64,000 nt of DNA from assembly GCF_035046485.1 (NCBI RefSeq), contig NC_085138.1, positions 27,596,878 through 27,660,877 of the forward strand, read 5' to 3'. Positions 1 through 11,639 of this stretch are shown in pieces. The DNA comes from Aedes albopictus (Eukaryota; Arthropoda; Insecta; Diptera; Culicidae). The notes beneath the pieces are model-generated. The model did no database searches and was not told the DNA's origin. It saw only the letters and a program-made list of their open reading frames with translations. Both the position numbers and the translations under genes were made by a program. Each line of letters opens with the position of its first letter. The stretch's first letter is position 1.

Positions 1-265
1 AATTCATCCAGAAACTTTTCTCCGGAAACTCCTCCAGGATTCCGCCGTAGATTTCTTCAGGAATTCTTCCAGCGATTATTTAAAAAAAATCCTCCGGAGA
101 TCCCTCCAGAAATACCTTTGGGGATTACTCCAGGAATTCCTCTAGGAATTTCTCCAGGGACTCCTCCAGGAATTTCACCAGGGATTCATCCAGGAATTTC
201 TCCAGGAATTCCTGCAGGGATTTCTGCAGGGATTCTTCCAAGAACTCCTCCAGGGATTGGAACGA
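1..265. repeat. Degenerate GGAATTCCTCCAGG-type array
   Basis: A head-to-tail array of roughly 12-15-bp units built on GGAATT followed by TCTCCAGG. Because the unit length is often a multiple of three, one frame reads as a collagen-like Gly-Ile-Pro/Ser run at 118-357. I regard that frame as an artefact of the repeat. The same repeat type returns at about 17.8-19.2, 28.4-29.1, 48.8-50.0 and 51.3-52.9 kb. Confidence 0.85.
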
Positions 266-289
266 TTTCGTTATGCAGAAGTAGAGTTA

Positions 290-862
290 CAGTACTGGAC
301 GAAATAAAGTGCGCATTGGCTATTTTTCATACAAAATGCTCATGTTCATGGGGTTGAATCTCAGCTTCTAATGCACCGATTGATTCCAAGTTCTGTCTGG
401 ACATTTGTAATAACTTGTAATTTGATCTGTGAAAAAAAAAATATTTCTGAGCAAAACTTTTTTAAATATCGTAAATTTCAAATTTCAAGAAAATTAGCCA
501 AATTGCGATTTTTTAATTATTTTGTAAACGGATTACTTGAAGTAAATGGTTTGTTCAGAAAAGTGGTGTGTTACGTTAGACTAATCAACTTTGCCAAAGA
601 ATATATTTACCTAAAAATTGAAATTTCAGAAATATTCCAAAATCAAAATTTCTCAATTTTTCTTGAAATGGGAATTTTGCGATGTATTAAAAAGTTTTGT
701 TCAGAAATATTTTCTTTTTTCACAGATCAAATTTTAAGTTATTACAAATGTCCAGACAGAATTTGGGATCAATCGGTGCATTAGAAACTAAGATTTGACC
801 CCCTGAATATGAGCATTTTGTATGAAAAACAGCCAATGCGCACTTTATTTCGTCCAGTTCTG
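290..862. mobile_element. Hairpin MITE, TA target duplication
   Basis: The two ends are long inverted repeats of more than 200 bp: CAGTACTGGACGAAATAAAG at the left, and its near-complement ending CCAGTTCTG at the right. TA dinucleotides sit at 288-289 and 863-864. The arms contain inverted copies of a TGTCTGGACATTTG-type segment, so the whole element can fold on itself. TA duplication and CAGT ends point to a Tc1/mariner-derived non-autonomous element. The open frame at 371-784 lies within the fold and is not a gene candidate. Confidence 0.8.
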
Positions 863-865
863 TAT

Positions 866-1192
866 GCTAAAAAAATATTTTTAGCTGTTTTGATGTAATT
901 TTTGGACCTTTTGGAATAAGAATTTGTAATGACCGAAAAAAGAAGAATTGCATAACCTTCTGATGTCAAAGAGTCGTTATTCCATAGAAGTTCGAGAGGT
1001 CCGCTCGGATAAAAACACTTCTTGTGTTTCTTGTAGAAAGGAACTTTGTTCAAGCCTCGACAGTGGGGCAAAAGTTTCTGAATATAGAGCATCAGAATAT
1101 TTGAAGCAATGGTGATTTCGTATGGAAACTATTATATTATGTATGATATGTGTAGTATGCATCCTCAAATCGTTCCGACAGAGGGTTTGGAC

Positions 1193-1224
<32 letters not shown>

Positions 1225-1654
1225 GTGTTCGTCTATTTAAAACAAAAAGTTAAAAATGGATGAAGTAACATTTTGGAACATTTTTTTCGCCATATTTGTA
1301 TCATCCTTTGAAAGTATTTGGGGGTATTATGTTGCACTATCTTTTTGGGGTCTTTCAAAGCTTAGTTTGAAAATCACACTTATAATTCAACATCAATTCA
1401 TCATAATTTTTGCAACATATTTGATTATTTTCTTTTCAAGTATTTGTGTAACATTTACCAAGTAATGCTCCTTAGTTAAAAGTTGTAGAAGTGTTCATAA
1501 AATACACTGTATACACAAGCTGAGAACCAGGCCATGTTCCAGTTGGTGTGTAATGCCATGAATAGAATGAAACACATTTCGTGACTTGAGTGAAAAGGTG
1601 AACAAAAAATAACATGAAATAAATGAACATCAAACCAATAACCTATTCTTCACA
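866..1654. other. No recognisable gene
   Basis: AT-rich sequence with several short open frames on both strands and no recognisable protein. Apart from the TTA microsatellite I see no clear structure. Confidence 0.5.
1193..1224. repeat. (TTA)n microsatellite
   Basis: About ten uninterrupted ATT/TTA triplets. Confidence 0.95.
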
Positions 1655-1916
1655 ACGTGCGAATTTTTGCCCCGCCCAATGCGAACTTTTGTCCCCAGTA
1701 TGGGGCAAATGTTCGCATTTCATTACTTGTATTAAAATTTGAATTACTTAAACTACAAAAGGAACGTGAAAAAATCTAGTACTATGTTTCAAAGGTGACA
1801 TGATAGGGCTCGTTTAACGAGAAAAAACGATATTATTTTCTTATTGTTTAATAGTTATTTGATAAAGATATTTGATAGGTGCGAACTTTTGCCCCGCATC
1901 ACTGTATGGAGCTTGC
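1655..1916. mobile_element. TIR fragment with GGGGCAAAAGTTCGC ends
   Basis: The right end reads GCGAACTTTTGCCCCGCATC followed by ACTG and TA. Inverted versions begin at 1696 (CAGTATGGGGCAAATGTTCG), and a further direct copy of the end lies at 1660-1695. The CAGT...ACTG ends and terminal TA suggest a Tc1/mariner-type MITE. The left border is unclear because two related ends abut. Confidence 0.5.
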
Positions 1917-2097
1917 TTACAACTTTGCGTGCATGAAATTCTTTTATATAAAATCGAATGAAATAAACTAGAATTTTAAACGTTCTAATATTTACGTCTA
2001 GTTTAGTTTTCAGAATTTCTTTCTGTGCATATTGATAGGAATTTATCGGATCTGGCAGTTTGAGTGGGTAGCAAAAGGCTGTTTTGCTCCTACATCC

Positions 2098-2133
2098 GAC
2101 GTTTCGGTTATATTTATTTAACCTTCTTCAGGG
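2098..2133 (-). ncRNA. Hammerhead-like ribozyme core (candidate)
   Basis: On the minus strand CTGAAGA (2131-2125) fits the CUGANGA core. It is followed by a GGTTA...TAACC stem-loop and then GAAA (2105-2102). One extra A lies between the core and stem II compared with the textbook motif. Similar cores occur at 26.49 and 28.35 kb. Such motifs are known from Penelope-like retroelements; I have not verified stems I and III. Confidence 0.35.
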
Positions 2134-3345
2134 AATCTAAAATATTTTCAAAAACAATTTCCTTATTTACAACCCTTTTTTTGAACATTTTTCCCAAAAT
2201 GCTACTTACAGGAGTTAGCTTTTTTGTTAAGTGGTGTGAAGCTCTACATTTGTTTGTCCTGTAAATATCATGGCGGCCATTTTTTCTTTGGCTATGAGGG
2301 TACGAACGAGAGATTATCATTTATGGTTTATAAAATATTGTGCAAATAACAAATTACAGCCCGATGTGGTTTCAGAAGTTTTGCAAGAACCGTCACAAAA
2401 CCAAAACGACTCTATTCTGGTTTAATAGCAGTTCTAAGGACTGTTCTAGTACTATTCGACTTGAAAATGTTACTTCTTAAAAATCCTTGCATGATAAGTT
2501 TCTTCGGTGTATAAATCTAATAATGGTGGTATGTGTTCAAAGAGATTTTAAGGTTGAAACCAACTTAAGCGATGGCGCTCTTTACAAAACATCCACACAT
2601 CAGTTCCGTAAAAGACATGTGTTCGAAGTTCGAAGGGAAATAGAGCTAAATGAAAACGAAACCGTTCGAGGTGACTTAGGAGTTTACCTCGCTTGCCATA
2701 TTTCTGTAGCCAACGGCTCCCTGATGTTGATGAATCTGCATCGTATTTATTTATTCATTCAATGGTCGAGAAGACGAGGTTACCGGGTTATCCACTCACC
2801 TGAAATAGAAACAAATAGAGAAAAAAAAACAAGGTTAGTTTATGATTTCCCACTGAAACAAACAGATTAAGCAATAAATCATCTCTAACAATCGTTGCGA
2901 GTTGACGTTCCGGTTAGCCCACAAAATGGTTAAAAAGATAAAACGACTTCCGAGTCTGGCTAGCACAGTCTGTCCAGTTCACAAATTGTTCAGAAGCAAT
3001 GAAAGAAAAACGATTGTTAGTGTGAGGTGCTGAGACTTCTCACAGTCTATCGCTATTGTAGTGTCTCGAGACGGTCAACTGAGATAACCGAGTTCTGCAT
3101 AAGGTAAGCTCCGACGGATTCTTAGAGAACTGGTTTTGATCTGACGGATTGATGTGTTCCCTGAGGTGTCGTTCATGAAGCATGTTAAATTTTCTAGATT
3201 TTTGATCCCAAACTAAAACTCTAGTCTAAAGACTCTCCCCTATATCTGATGTTTTAAAAGTTTTTAAAACATGCCTTTCATGTGCTTTTCTAAATTCAAA
3301 TAACATAAGAAGGGAAAACTTAGAGTTTCAAAAACATTTAGATTT
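2134..3345. other. Unassigned AT-rich sequence
   Basis: Contains an open frame of 127 codons (2487-2870, plus strand) whose product I do not recognise. It has no domain signature, signal peptide or repeats, and could be chance. I see no promoter or splice pattern that would support a gene. Confidence 0.4.
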
Positions 3346-3379
3346 AGAGGTGGTTCAAGCGGTTCTGGGTCATTTGATT

Positions 3380-3774
<395 letters not shown>

Positions 3775-3915
3775 TGGTTATTGCTGTGTTACTCTATGAA
3801 ATGTTATAAAAAATCCCACTGACAATTAAAGGTATTTGAACAGAGTTTGGTATTGATGTGGTATTTGTTGATGTTGCAGTGAAAATAACAGAGTAACAGA
3901 ATAACAAGTTCAACT
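3775..3915. repeat. Dispersed repeat, copy 1
   Basis: This segment (ATTGCTGTGTTACTCTATGA onward, including TTGGTATTGATGTGGTATTT) is similar along about 130 bp to 48555-48680. The two are diverged direct copies of one interspersed repeat. Confidence 0.7.
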
Positions 3916-5150
3916 ATTACATCATGGAGCTATCGAAAAAACATACAACTTTGGTTCACAAAGGAGTTAAGCCGAGTATCACTGCTCAAAGGACAAAAAT
4001 GGATAAATCTGGACCACGGTCCCTCATTCGTTCTTCCAGTAGTTTGGTCGCTCGGTGGACGCCAGAATCCACACCAAAGTCAATTGTTATCTCATCTCGA
4101 ATGTTCATCGTCGTCGTCGTCATATCACGTTCATCTCCATTTCGGGCAAATGAGGCTGCAGCTGCTGCACTGCAGGCTTCAGCGTATGTACCTACTCTAA
4201 AGAGCTACGGTGTTGTGATGATTACCCACTAACAAACAACAGATGGATGGGATAGTGTGTTTACCTCCCGAGATAACGATCCTCTTCTTCTTCTCCTGCG
4301 CATGATTGACGTGACTCCATTATTGCGCCGCGCGCGCCATCGTCTCCGTCATGTGAGAGCACAATTTTATCAGTTTGGGGAGTGAAATTATACCCTCGTT
4401 TGCACTTGACCGAGATTTACCGGCGATTGTACCCCTGAAAGAAGAAATTGTGGGATGTCTGTCTTTTGGGAAGCCCATCTCGCTGGGTGTGAACGCGCTG
4501 GTAGTGCACTTCGAAAGGGGTCAAGGCAAAACGAGGGGAAAAACGTCTCGAATGATAATCCTCTAAATGGAAGCACGTTGGCGCCAACGACGCCTTTCGT
4601 CTGATAGTTGATTTATGGAGAAAAGCTGCTGCCAGTCTGACTGAAAACGTGACGATTGCATAAACGGAACAAACTGTTCGGCGAGAGATTCAACGCCGCG
4701 CCGCCATTAAGGGCCATCACGGTCGCCATAAGTTGGAAGTGGGAAAATTTCACCTTAGAGGGCTCTGCTAGCTCAGACAGACATGGCTGAGCCACCCGAG
4801 TAAATCGGATTATTACCGTTAAGGCACCGTGCCATTAGTCTCCGAAGATTGCTGCAAGGGATTAAGTGATGAATCTCAATCTCACTGGAAGAGTGATACT
4901 CAATGACGCCATATTATCACGACATGGTTGCCGGTTTATGTTTCAATCAAGCAGGCTCATTTATCATCATCAACAGTTGCAGTTACATTTTAACTAACGT
5001 TGGAGTTTGCTAGGGGTGTTCAACATATCTTTTTACCAGGTTATTGACCTTCTGAATGTCAGCTCTTGACAAACTTTTCAATAATTTTTGTGTTAACAAT
5101 AGTACAAAAGAAGTTTCAATAAACGAAATCATATACCGTTTTTTATTATA
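3916..5150. other. Mostly unique sequence, locally GC-richer
   Basis: Region 4250-4800 has higher GC and includes a GCGCCGCGCGCGCC run at about 4326. There are short frames but none with recognisable protein content. It could be regulatory DNA, but nothing in the sequence proves it. Confidence 0.35.
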
Positions 5151-5492
5151 ACACCGTTCAACACTAAATTTTGTTATGGGATGAGAAAAATAAAAGAACA
5201 GGGGTTTGGGACCCTAAAAGTGAAAGAATTTTTGAACAATATTGGACCGTATTGCATTAGAACGCGCTATGCATATATTTAGGCGTTAGACAATAACGAA
5301 ACAACACGTTCTAATGCGCATATCAATTGAACACCCCAAGTTCTCCATACAAACTTCGGTCATAAACTGTGAAGGCCCGGTTCAATATTTTTCAAAAATT
5401 CTTTCACTATGACACTTCTATGGTCCCAAACCTCTGTTCGTTTTTTTTCTCATCGCATAACTCCAAATTTTGCAAAATTTTGTCGTGCAGTG
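5151..5492. mobile_element. Hairpin MITE, TA-flanked
   Basis: The inverted arms run from ACACCGTTCAACACTAAATT at the left to TTTTGTCGTGCAGTG at the right. They pair over more than 100 bp, including ATGGGATGAGAAAA with TTTTTCTCATCGCAT and AGTGAAAGAATTTTTGAA with its complement. TA occurs at 5149-5150 and 5493-5494. Confidence 0.65.
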
Positions 5493-5632
5493 TAATGAAC
5501 GAGCACACCAATAGATGTGCATCCTAGCAACCACCAGGGAACAAACCGAGAAAAAATGCAGTCCTAAGTTTGGGAAAACTTCTACTGTATTGTAAAATTG
5601 TGAAAAAAAATCTTGGGGAAAAAATGGTAGAA

Positions 5633-6740
5633 CCCGAGCAGAGGGGAATATCAAATTAATAACTACGAAATTACAAAACCTGTTTTTATATCTCGTTTTG
5701 TTATTATTGTATTATCAAGGCATTACGTTTCCATAACATGTTTTGTTGGACAATCTTTTTTTGTTATGACCAAGCTATTGCTATACAGCCATTAAATAAC
5801 ATTTCAATATTACATTTTGTTGTGGAACAAGTTTGATAATTATTGTATTATTGAAAGTGTACAAATATAACTATCAAAACTAAAACAAGTTTTGAAAAAA
5901 ATCCTACGTCATTCAACAACGTTATTTACAGTATTTCGCGAGTTATGCTTACGGTATCACATTTGATAAGAGGTATGGTATATTACGTGACATGGATGTG
6001 CTGTAATGTGTACAAAACCAAGTCCCTGCTGGGCGCTGCGAGGTTTGAAATTGAATAAGTTGTAGCTGAAAAGTTCCCAAAATATCAGCCACTGCCCAAG
6101 CGACGCAACACCCTACATACATCAAAACGAGAAAGTTGTAGATGGTTTTGAATGGGATTCTTCAGAAATATTTTGTATTTTCACATGTTTTCCCTGTCGT
6201 TCCAGATGATGAAGTTGGATCTATGCTAAAAGATTGCATGAATAGTTGAAAATCCGCCATTCTCACATGCTGGTCTAAATCTGTATAGCATTCTCTTCCA
6301 ACACGAAGTCATATATGATGTAGAAAAGGATGCTAATGTGGAGGCCATATGCGTACATGCTTTCATTTAACCACGGCTAAAGCGTACGCATATCGCCTCC
6401 ATTTTAGCATCCTATTCAACAGCATGTGCGATTGTTTGATATCATAACTAATTTTGCTTTCGGAATGTTATCAATAACTCTTCAATATCAAAATTTGTTA
6501 TTGAAATATTTCCCAAATTCACTGTTATTAAGTTGTTATTGACACTAACAAAACATGTTATTAAATTGATTTTCCAGGAACAATTTTTTGTTATTTGACT
6601 TGTTATTTTGCCGCTTATGACAGACAAGTTTATAACTCAATATGTTATGTTAATAACATAAAAATAACTAATTCCATTATGCAGTTATTTTGCCGAAATA
6701 ACGCATTTTTTTATTCTGTTGTTATTCTCTTCTGCTCGGG
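5633..6740. mobile_element. 1.1-kb element with CCCGAGCAGA ends
   Basis: Begins CCCGAGCAGAGG and ends CTTCTGCTCGGG. The body is rich in TTGTTATTA/AATAACA words. An inverted, partial copy lies at 10346-11000. A second element is nested near 6310-6440, so this copy is composite. I see no transposase, so it is non-autonomous. Confidence 0.65.
6310..6440. mobile_element. Nested hairpin MITE (same family as 19361-19523)
   Basis: The arms GGATGCTAATGTGGAGGCCA and its near-complement ending TTTTAGCATCCTATTCAACA fold on each other. It matches the element at 19361-19523 in opposite orientation. The ACACGAAGTC segment at its left is the subterminal part of that family; the outer CCCAGCT end is not clear here. 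Confidence 0.6.
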
Positions 6741-7611
6741 AACTGCTAGTGAAAATTTCAAAGAAATTCCATTTCATATCGAACAGTTCAGCTTCTTTCT
6801 TGAGTCGGCAAGTCCAATTGGATATTTTGTTTTTCTTTCAGAAATACATGACTTTTTCAGAAATTATCCATTTAAAATCTTTTGGAAAAACAATCTAGAT
6901 TAAAAAAATGAATTTTATTGATTAATTACCCAGGTATTCAAGAAGTAACTCTTGCAAAGCTTTACCTGAAAATCTCATACATTCTCATGAACTATGTCGA
7001 TGTTACGAACCATCGGCTTAAGAGATTTCTTAAAACTTACACAAATCGCATACGATAACGTTTTAAGTCGCATTGCGTTGCCAATCTTCTGTCAAACCTA
7101 GTGGAGGCACCATTTACAGCATCTCATTCATACGATAAAACTATTACACGATAAAATGTACAATTTACGCAATCATAGACTTCAACCCAATCGATTCAAA
7201 TGAAAAGTTCAATTAGTTTTGCTTAGGTAGTAACAACTATCATAAAACTCAAGTATTTTGATATCAGTTTTATGATTGTTTTAACGTTTAAAGGTTGGAT
7301 GACAAAAGATCCATGAGCTGGAATGGTCCATCAAATGTTGTTTGACCAGTAATTGAACCAAATACATTATGAATAATACCCTCAAATTACATTAATCAAT
7401 TCTTAACTAAAATTTCAAAATAATCCTCTCAGAGGAGACTCTTTCTATATCACTAAAATGGCTCACCGGCCGTGATGGAAATATGCTCATCATGAAGCAA
7501 CTCGCGAGTAAGCAAACATAAGATTTACTCATGGTTCCGAGAGTAAACAGTGTGTGAGTTAATTCGAACTCGCCTGATTTGTGAGTGAAGAGAATCAAAA
7601 CGAAACCGAAT
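6741..7611. other. No recognisable gene
   Basis: AT-rich sequence with only short open frames on either strand. I recognise no repeat family or protein. Confidence 0.4.
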
Positions 7612-8061
7612 CCCAAGTAACAATTCCATTGCAGATTGGTTTTGTTTGATTTTTATAAGGGTAAGCAATAATTATAACTCACAGTTTTATGACAACTTTT
7701 ATGAAAACCATTGATGAAATGTTTTATAGTATACTTGAAGAAAGCAAGTTTACTTTTATGATAAACCTAGCAGTGTCGTAGTTTCTGCTTTTCCACCAAC
7801 AGATGTCGTTACTAATCGAACGGATCGCCATCGCCATATTGAGAGTTTGAACAATTTTATTGTGGTAATAATGAATGCCAGAAGGTTTACATATCGGACA
7901 GTTTTGTTTACTCTTGAAATTTGGAATTATGACTATCTTCAAGTATACTACAAAACATTTCATCAATGGTTTTCATAAAACTGTGAATTTTAATAATTGC
8001 TGTAATAAAACCCTAATAAAAATCAAACAAAACCAATTAGCAATGGAATTGTTACTTAGGG
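7612..8061. mobile_element. 450-bp hairpin MITE with CCCAAGTAAC ends
   Basis: Starts CCCAAGTAACAATTCCATTG and ends with CAATGGAATTGTTACTTAGGG. The arms pair for more than 120 bp, including CATTGATGAAATGTTTT with AAAACATTTCATCAATG, leaving a short unpaired centre. The terminal motif is shared with several other hairpins in the window that have unrelated interiors. Confidence 0.85.
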
Positions 8062-9659
8062 TTCCACAGAACTTTAGTTATTATTTTTGTTATTTTAACT
8101 CTTATATCAAACACATTAATAACATTTTTTTCCCATTCAAACTCTGTTTTTAACGGTGAAGTTTGCACTTCATATGCCATTTCGTTCTACCCAGGAAGGG
8201 ACAGAATCGCAATCTAGCGGGACAAAATTAGTTAATCCGAATCGAAGCATTTCTGGCACATAGTGTCTGCGACAAAGAGCTTTGTAATGATCAGAGTTTT
8301 GTAATTGTCAAGAATTTAGTAGTCCGCAACTTATCCGCATAGGTCAATCTAACTTTTTAGTTTAACATTTCTAGAGACTTTGCGTCTTTAGAAAAGTTGT
8401 TCATTTCGACAAAATAAACTACTCTTTCTTAGACGTCAAAGCCTATTGTTTTGGAGTTATTTTATAAATAAAATTAAACAGTCAAAAATCTGTTTTTAGA
8501 GCTTATTTTGGCGTTTTTACTAGAAAACATGTTAATTTAAAATCTTTCCTAATGCAGAGGTGTCAAAAAATAACTTTCGGACAGAAGTGGGTGGGATATT
8601 AATAATAAAAATTTTAGAAAAAAGTTTAAAAAATCTTAAAAATTGTGTAATTTTGTAATCTCACAAAGCGCAAAAAATTGCAACTTGAAAGCAAAAATAA
8701 AGCTATACTAGGAAAACATACTGTCAAAAATTTGTAGAGGTATTTGAATTTGTATTTTGTAGATATGTGTAGAGGTAATTTTTCGAATAGACTTGTAAAA
8801 CATAAACAATTTCCAAAGTCACGCAAAATCATATTTTTTTTAAGATTTTTTTTTTCGTCTTTTACATTTTTCTAACGTTAAAACTCTATAACTTTATAAC
8901 TGCTTCACCAATTTCAAATCTTCTAGCGTGATTTTGTAGATATTTTGGTTGCCTACAAATTTTATGTAAAACTGTACCTTTAAAAAATGTTTCAACATGG
9001 ATAAATATCAAAAACCGTTCAAAAACACGTATTTCATAAGAAAAATGAAAATTTTGGCAATATTTTGATCATTTTCATGTATAGTTTCGGGCTTTCAATG
9101 GAAAATTTATTTTAAATAATGATGTAAAAGCATTAAACTCTATTTTTTTAAATTATTCTCATGTTCAAAATTCAAGAAAATTTTTGTTTGGAAAAAAACA
9201 TTTTCACTGTATTCCATATCACTAAACATGATTAACAGTATCTGGTTTTGAGTAAAAACTGCCAAAAAATCGTCCTAAACATGTATTTTACATGAAAAAA
9301 ATAATCTTATTTTGGGGTATGTTTTGACAGTTGTTTGTGACAAGTTTCATAAAAACTATTCGTATTCAAGTTTGCTTAGAACATGTTAAGAAGGCAACAA
9401 ATATATCTACAAAAACACGCTAAGAGATTTGAAATTGATCAAGCGATTTAAATGTTATCGAGATTTGATAAAAACCGAAGCAAGGAGAATCAGTAGCGAG
9501 ATAAAATACAAAATTAAAAGGTTTAGGATTTTAATAAAAGTTTAATAGTGAATTTTGTGAAGTGTAAGTTTGCAAAAAAGTGGATTTTACATTATAATAT
9601 AAATTTTGGAAGTAGGTAGTCAATTGTGCGCAAGATGAATGCATTACAATATTTGATTA
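8062..9659. repeat. AT-rich stretch with an imperfect inverted repeat
   Basis: The segment near 8883-8960 (including CAATTTCAAATCTTCTAGCG) is an imperfect inverted copy of about 9388-9470 (including CGCTAAGAGATTTGAAATTG). This suggests an old foldback or TIR element with eroded borders. No protein-coding content is recognised in this interval. Confidence 0.5.
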
Positions 9660-10025
9660 CACTGAAGTTTTTTTTTACGCGGTTTTTTTTACGTGGTTTT
9701 TTTTACGCGGTTTTTTTTACGCGGTCCGTCCTAAAAAAAAACCGCGTTATTTCAAGACCCGTCGTAAAAAAAAACCGCGTTATTTCAAAAACCGTCGTAA
9801 AAAAAATCCGCGTTTTTTTCAAAAATACGCGTAAAATAGTCAGCACCACATCTAACGTGACTTGACTTTTTTTACGACGTTTTTTGAAATAACGCGGTTT
9901 TTTTTTACGACGGGTCTTGAAATAACGCGGTTTTTTTTTACGACGGGTCTTGAAATAACGCGGTTTTTTTTTACGCGGTTTTTTTTTACGCGGGACCATT
10001 ACCGTCGTAAAAAAAAACTTCAGTG
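9660..10025. mobile_element. Foldback element built of ACGCGG/AAATAACG repeats
   Basis: Begins CACTGAAGTTTTTTTTTACG and ends with the complement CTTCAGTG, with TA at 9658-9659 and 10026-10027. Each arm contains tandem units of about 33 bp made of a poly-T or poly-A tract, ACGCGG and AAATAACG. The two arms run in opposite orientation, so the element is a palindrome of tandem repeats. The basic-rich frames read through it (Lys-Lys-Pro-Arg-Tyr-Phe-Lys) are repeat artefacts. Confidence 0.85.
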
Positions 10026-10345
10026 TATTGTTAAGGAGTTTGCTGGTGGAGCAATAACGGCTGCGGTGTGCTGAAAAGGAAGCTATAGAAGATTGAGAAG
10101 GAGGAATGTAAAACCAAATATTGTAAGTCGTACTGAATTTGGCAAAATATAGAAAAGTGAAATAAAGTTTAACATGAAGTTATACAGCACTCTGAGATGT
10201 CTAAGCAAAACAACAATTGTTATCACTCATTTGGAAGAACCACTCTTAATCTTTACAACAATACGCGACAGATAAAACTTTTCATGTTTTTCCGTTTTTG
10301 TCCACTTTTTGACTTTTTGTTAAACTTGGTGTGGTAAACCCCACA

Positions 10346-11000
10346 CCCGAGCAGAAGCAACAGCAATCATAACAACAGAATATCAACAGCATAATAAAAA
10401 GTGTTATTTTGGCATAATAGCTGTATAATGGAATCAGTAATTTTTATGTTATTAACATATCTTATTATGTTATAAACTTGTCTGTCATAAGCGGCAAAAT
10501 AACAAAAATCATAACAAAAAAATTTTTCCTGAAAGATCAGTTTAATAACATGTTTTGTTAGGTTCAATAACAACTTAATAACAATGATTCTTGCAGTGAA
10601 CAGTTATAATTCAACACATATTTGTACATTTTCAATAGTAGAATACCCAAGTAACACACTTGTCACAGAAGAGTCACGGCGGCGCAGGTTTTTGTTGCGC
10701 AGAAGTCACTGTAACTTACTTCTAGCAAGTTAGTGTTTATTTGTTAGAAGTAAGTCATAGTGACTTATGCACAACAAAAACCTGCGCCGCCGTGACTCTT
10801 CCGTGACAAGTGTGTTACTTGGGTAATAAGAAGACTTGATCTTCAACAAAGTATATTATTGGAATGTTATTTAGTGGAATTTCAAAAACTTGATCATAAC
10901 GAAATAAGATTACCCAACAAAACATGTTATGAAAAAGTAACACTTTCATAAGTTAATAATAACAAATCATGATATAAAATCAGGCTTCTAAATTGCAAGA
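10346..11000. mobile_element. Inverted partial copy of the CCCGAGCAGA element
   Basis: CCCGAGCAGAAG opens this copy, which matches 6740 downwards in reverse orientation, for example the GCGGCAAAATAAC and TAACAAAACATGTTAT words. The copy is split by the hairpin at 10646-10823 and resumes to about 11000, matching 5900-5690 in reverse before diverging. Confidence 0.65.
10646..10823. mobile_element. 178-bp palindromic MITE, TA duplication
   Basis: Nearly perfect hairpin: CCCAAGTAACACACTTGTCA at the left and its complement at the right, with CAGGTTTTTGTTG in the arms and a loop of about 35 bp. TA lies at 10644-10645 and 10824-10825. The related sequence near 5850 lacks it, which supports a real insertion. 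Confidence 0.9.
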
Positions 11001-11394
11001 AAACGATAAGAGATAGAAGTTTGATGTCAAAGAACGAATTGTAGAGTGGAACAGGGGCCACAATTTTTCAAACATAATTGACAAAAACAAATTAAAACAC
11101 ACAACTTTTAGGCTATTTGCTCTAGAAAACTTAATTATTTAACTAAACCAATCGGTTCAAAGATGCAATTTGATAGAAAATTCAATAATCTTTCGAATAA
11201 GGGTAAAAAAACTGTGATAAGTTTGACCATTTTGAAGTTATAGCTAGTTAAGGCAATAAGAGTAAAAAACATGGGGAGATCAATAACTACGTAACGGTTG
11301 AGATTTGACCATATGCGTAGAACAATTTTTTTCATCATTTATGGTCCTCTATCACCCTTTAAAAAGTTTGCACTCAGGAACCTAACACCCTGTA
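11001..11394. other. No recognisable feature
   Basis: AT-rich unique-looking sequence with no repeat or gene that I can support. Confidence 0.4.
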
Positions 11395-11639
11395 TAAGAT
11401 TTGTCCTTCTTCAATGTATAGGCTGTTCTTTCTAGTAACATCGTTACCGAGTTTATTAGCGATCAATCTAATAATTCCATCTGGTATAAAAATGGGCTGT
11501 TCTTTCGACTTATTTTGTTACATAATTATTTGGTAGCCATGCTGTTAATTAGGACTTGCACATTTCAAAGTCTACGCTCTATACAAATTTTCAGAATTAT
11601 TTTATGGACAAAAGTCTATCCAAAGTCTACACTATAGAC

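Noticed and set aside
118..357. Collagen-like Gly-Ile-Pro frame
   Set aside because: Produced by the period of the GGAATTCCTCCAGG array.
371..784. A 137-codon frame as a gene
   Set aside because: It coincides with the arms of the hairpin MITE at 290-862.
2487..2870. A 127-codon frame as a gene
   Set aside because: No recognisable domain, no splice or promoter support; length is compatible with chance or with a decayed repeat.
9626..10074. Basic Lys-Lys-Pro-Arg-Tyr-Phe-Lys frames on both strands
   Set aside because: Translation of the tandem units of the foldback element.
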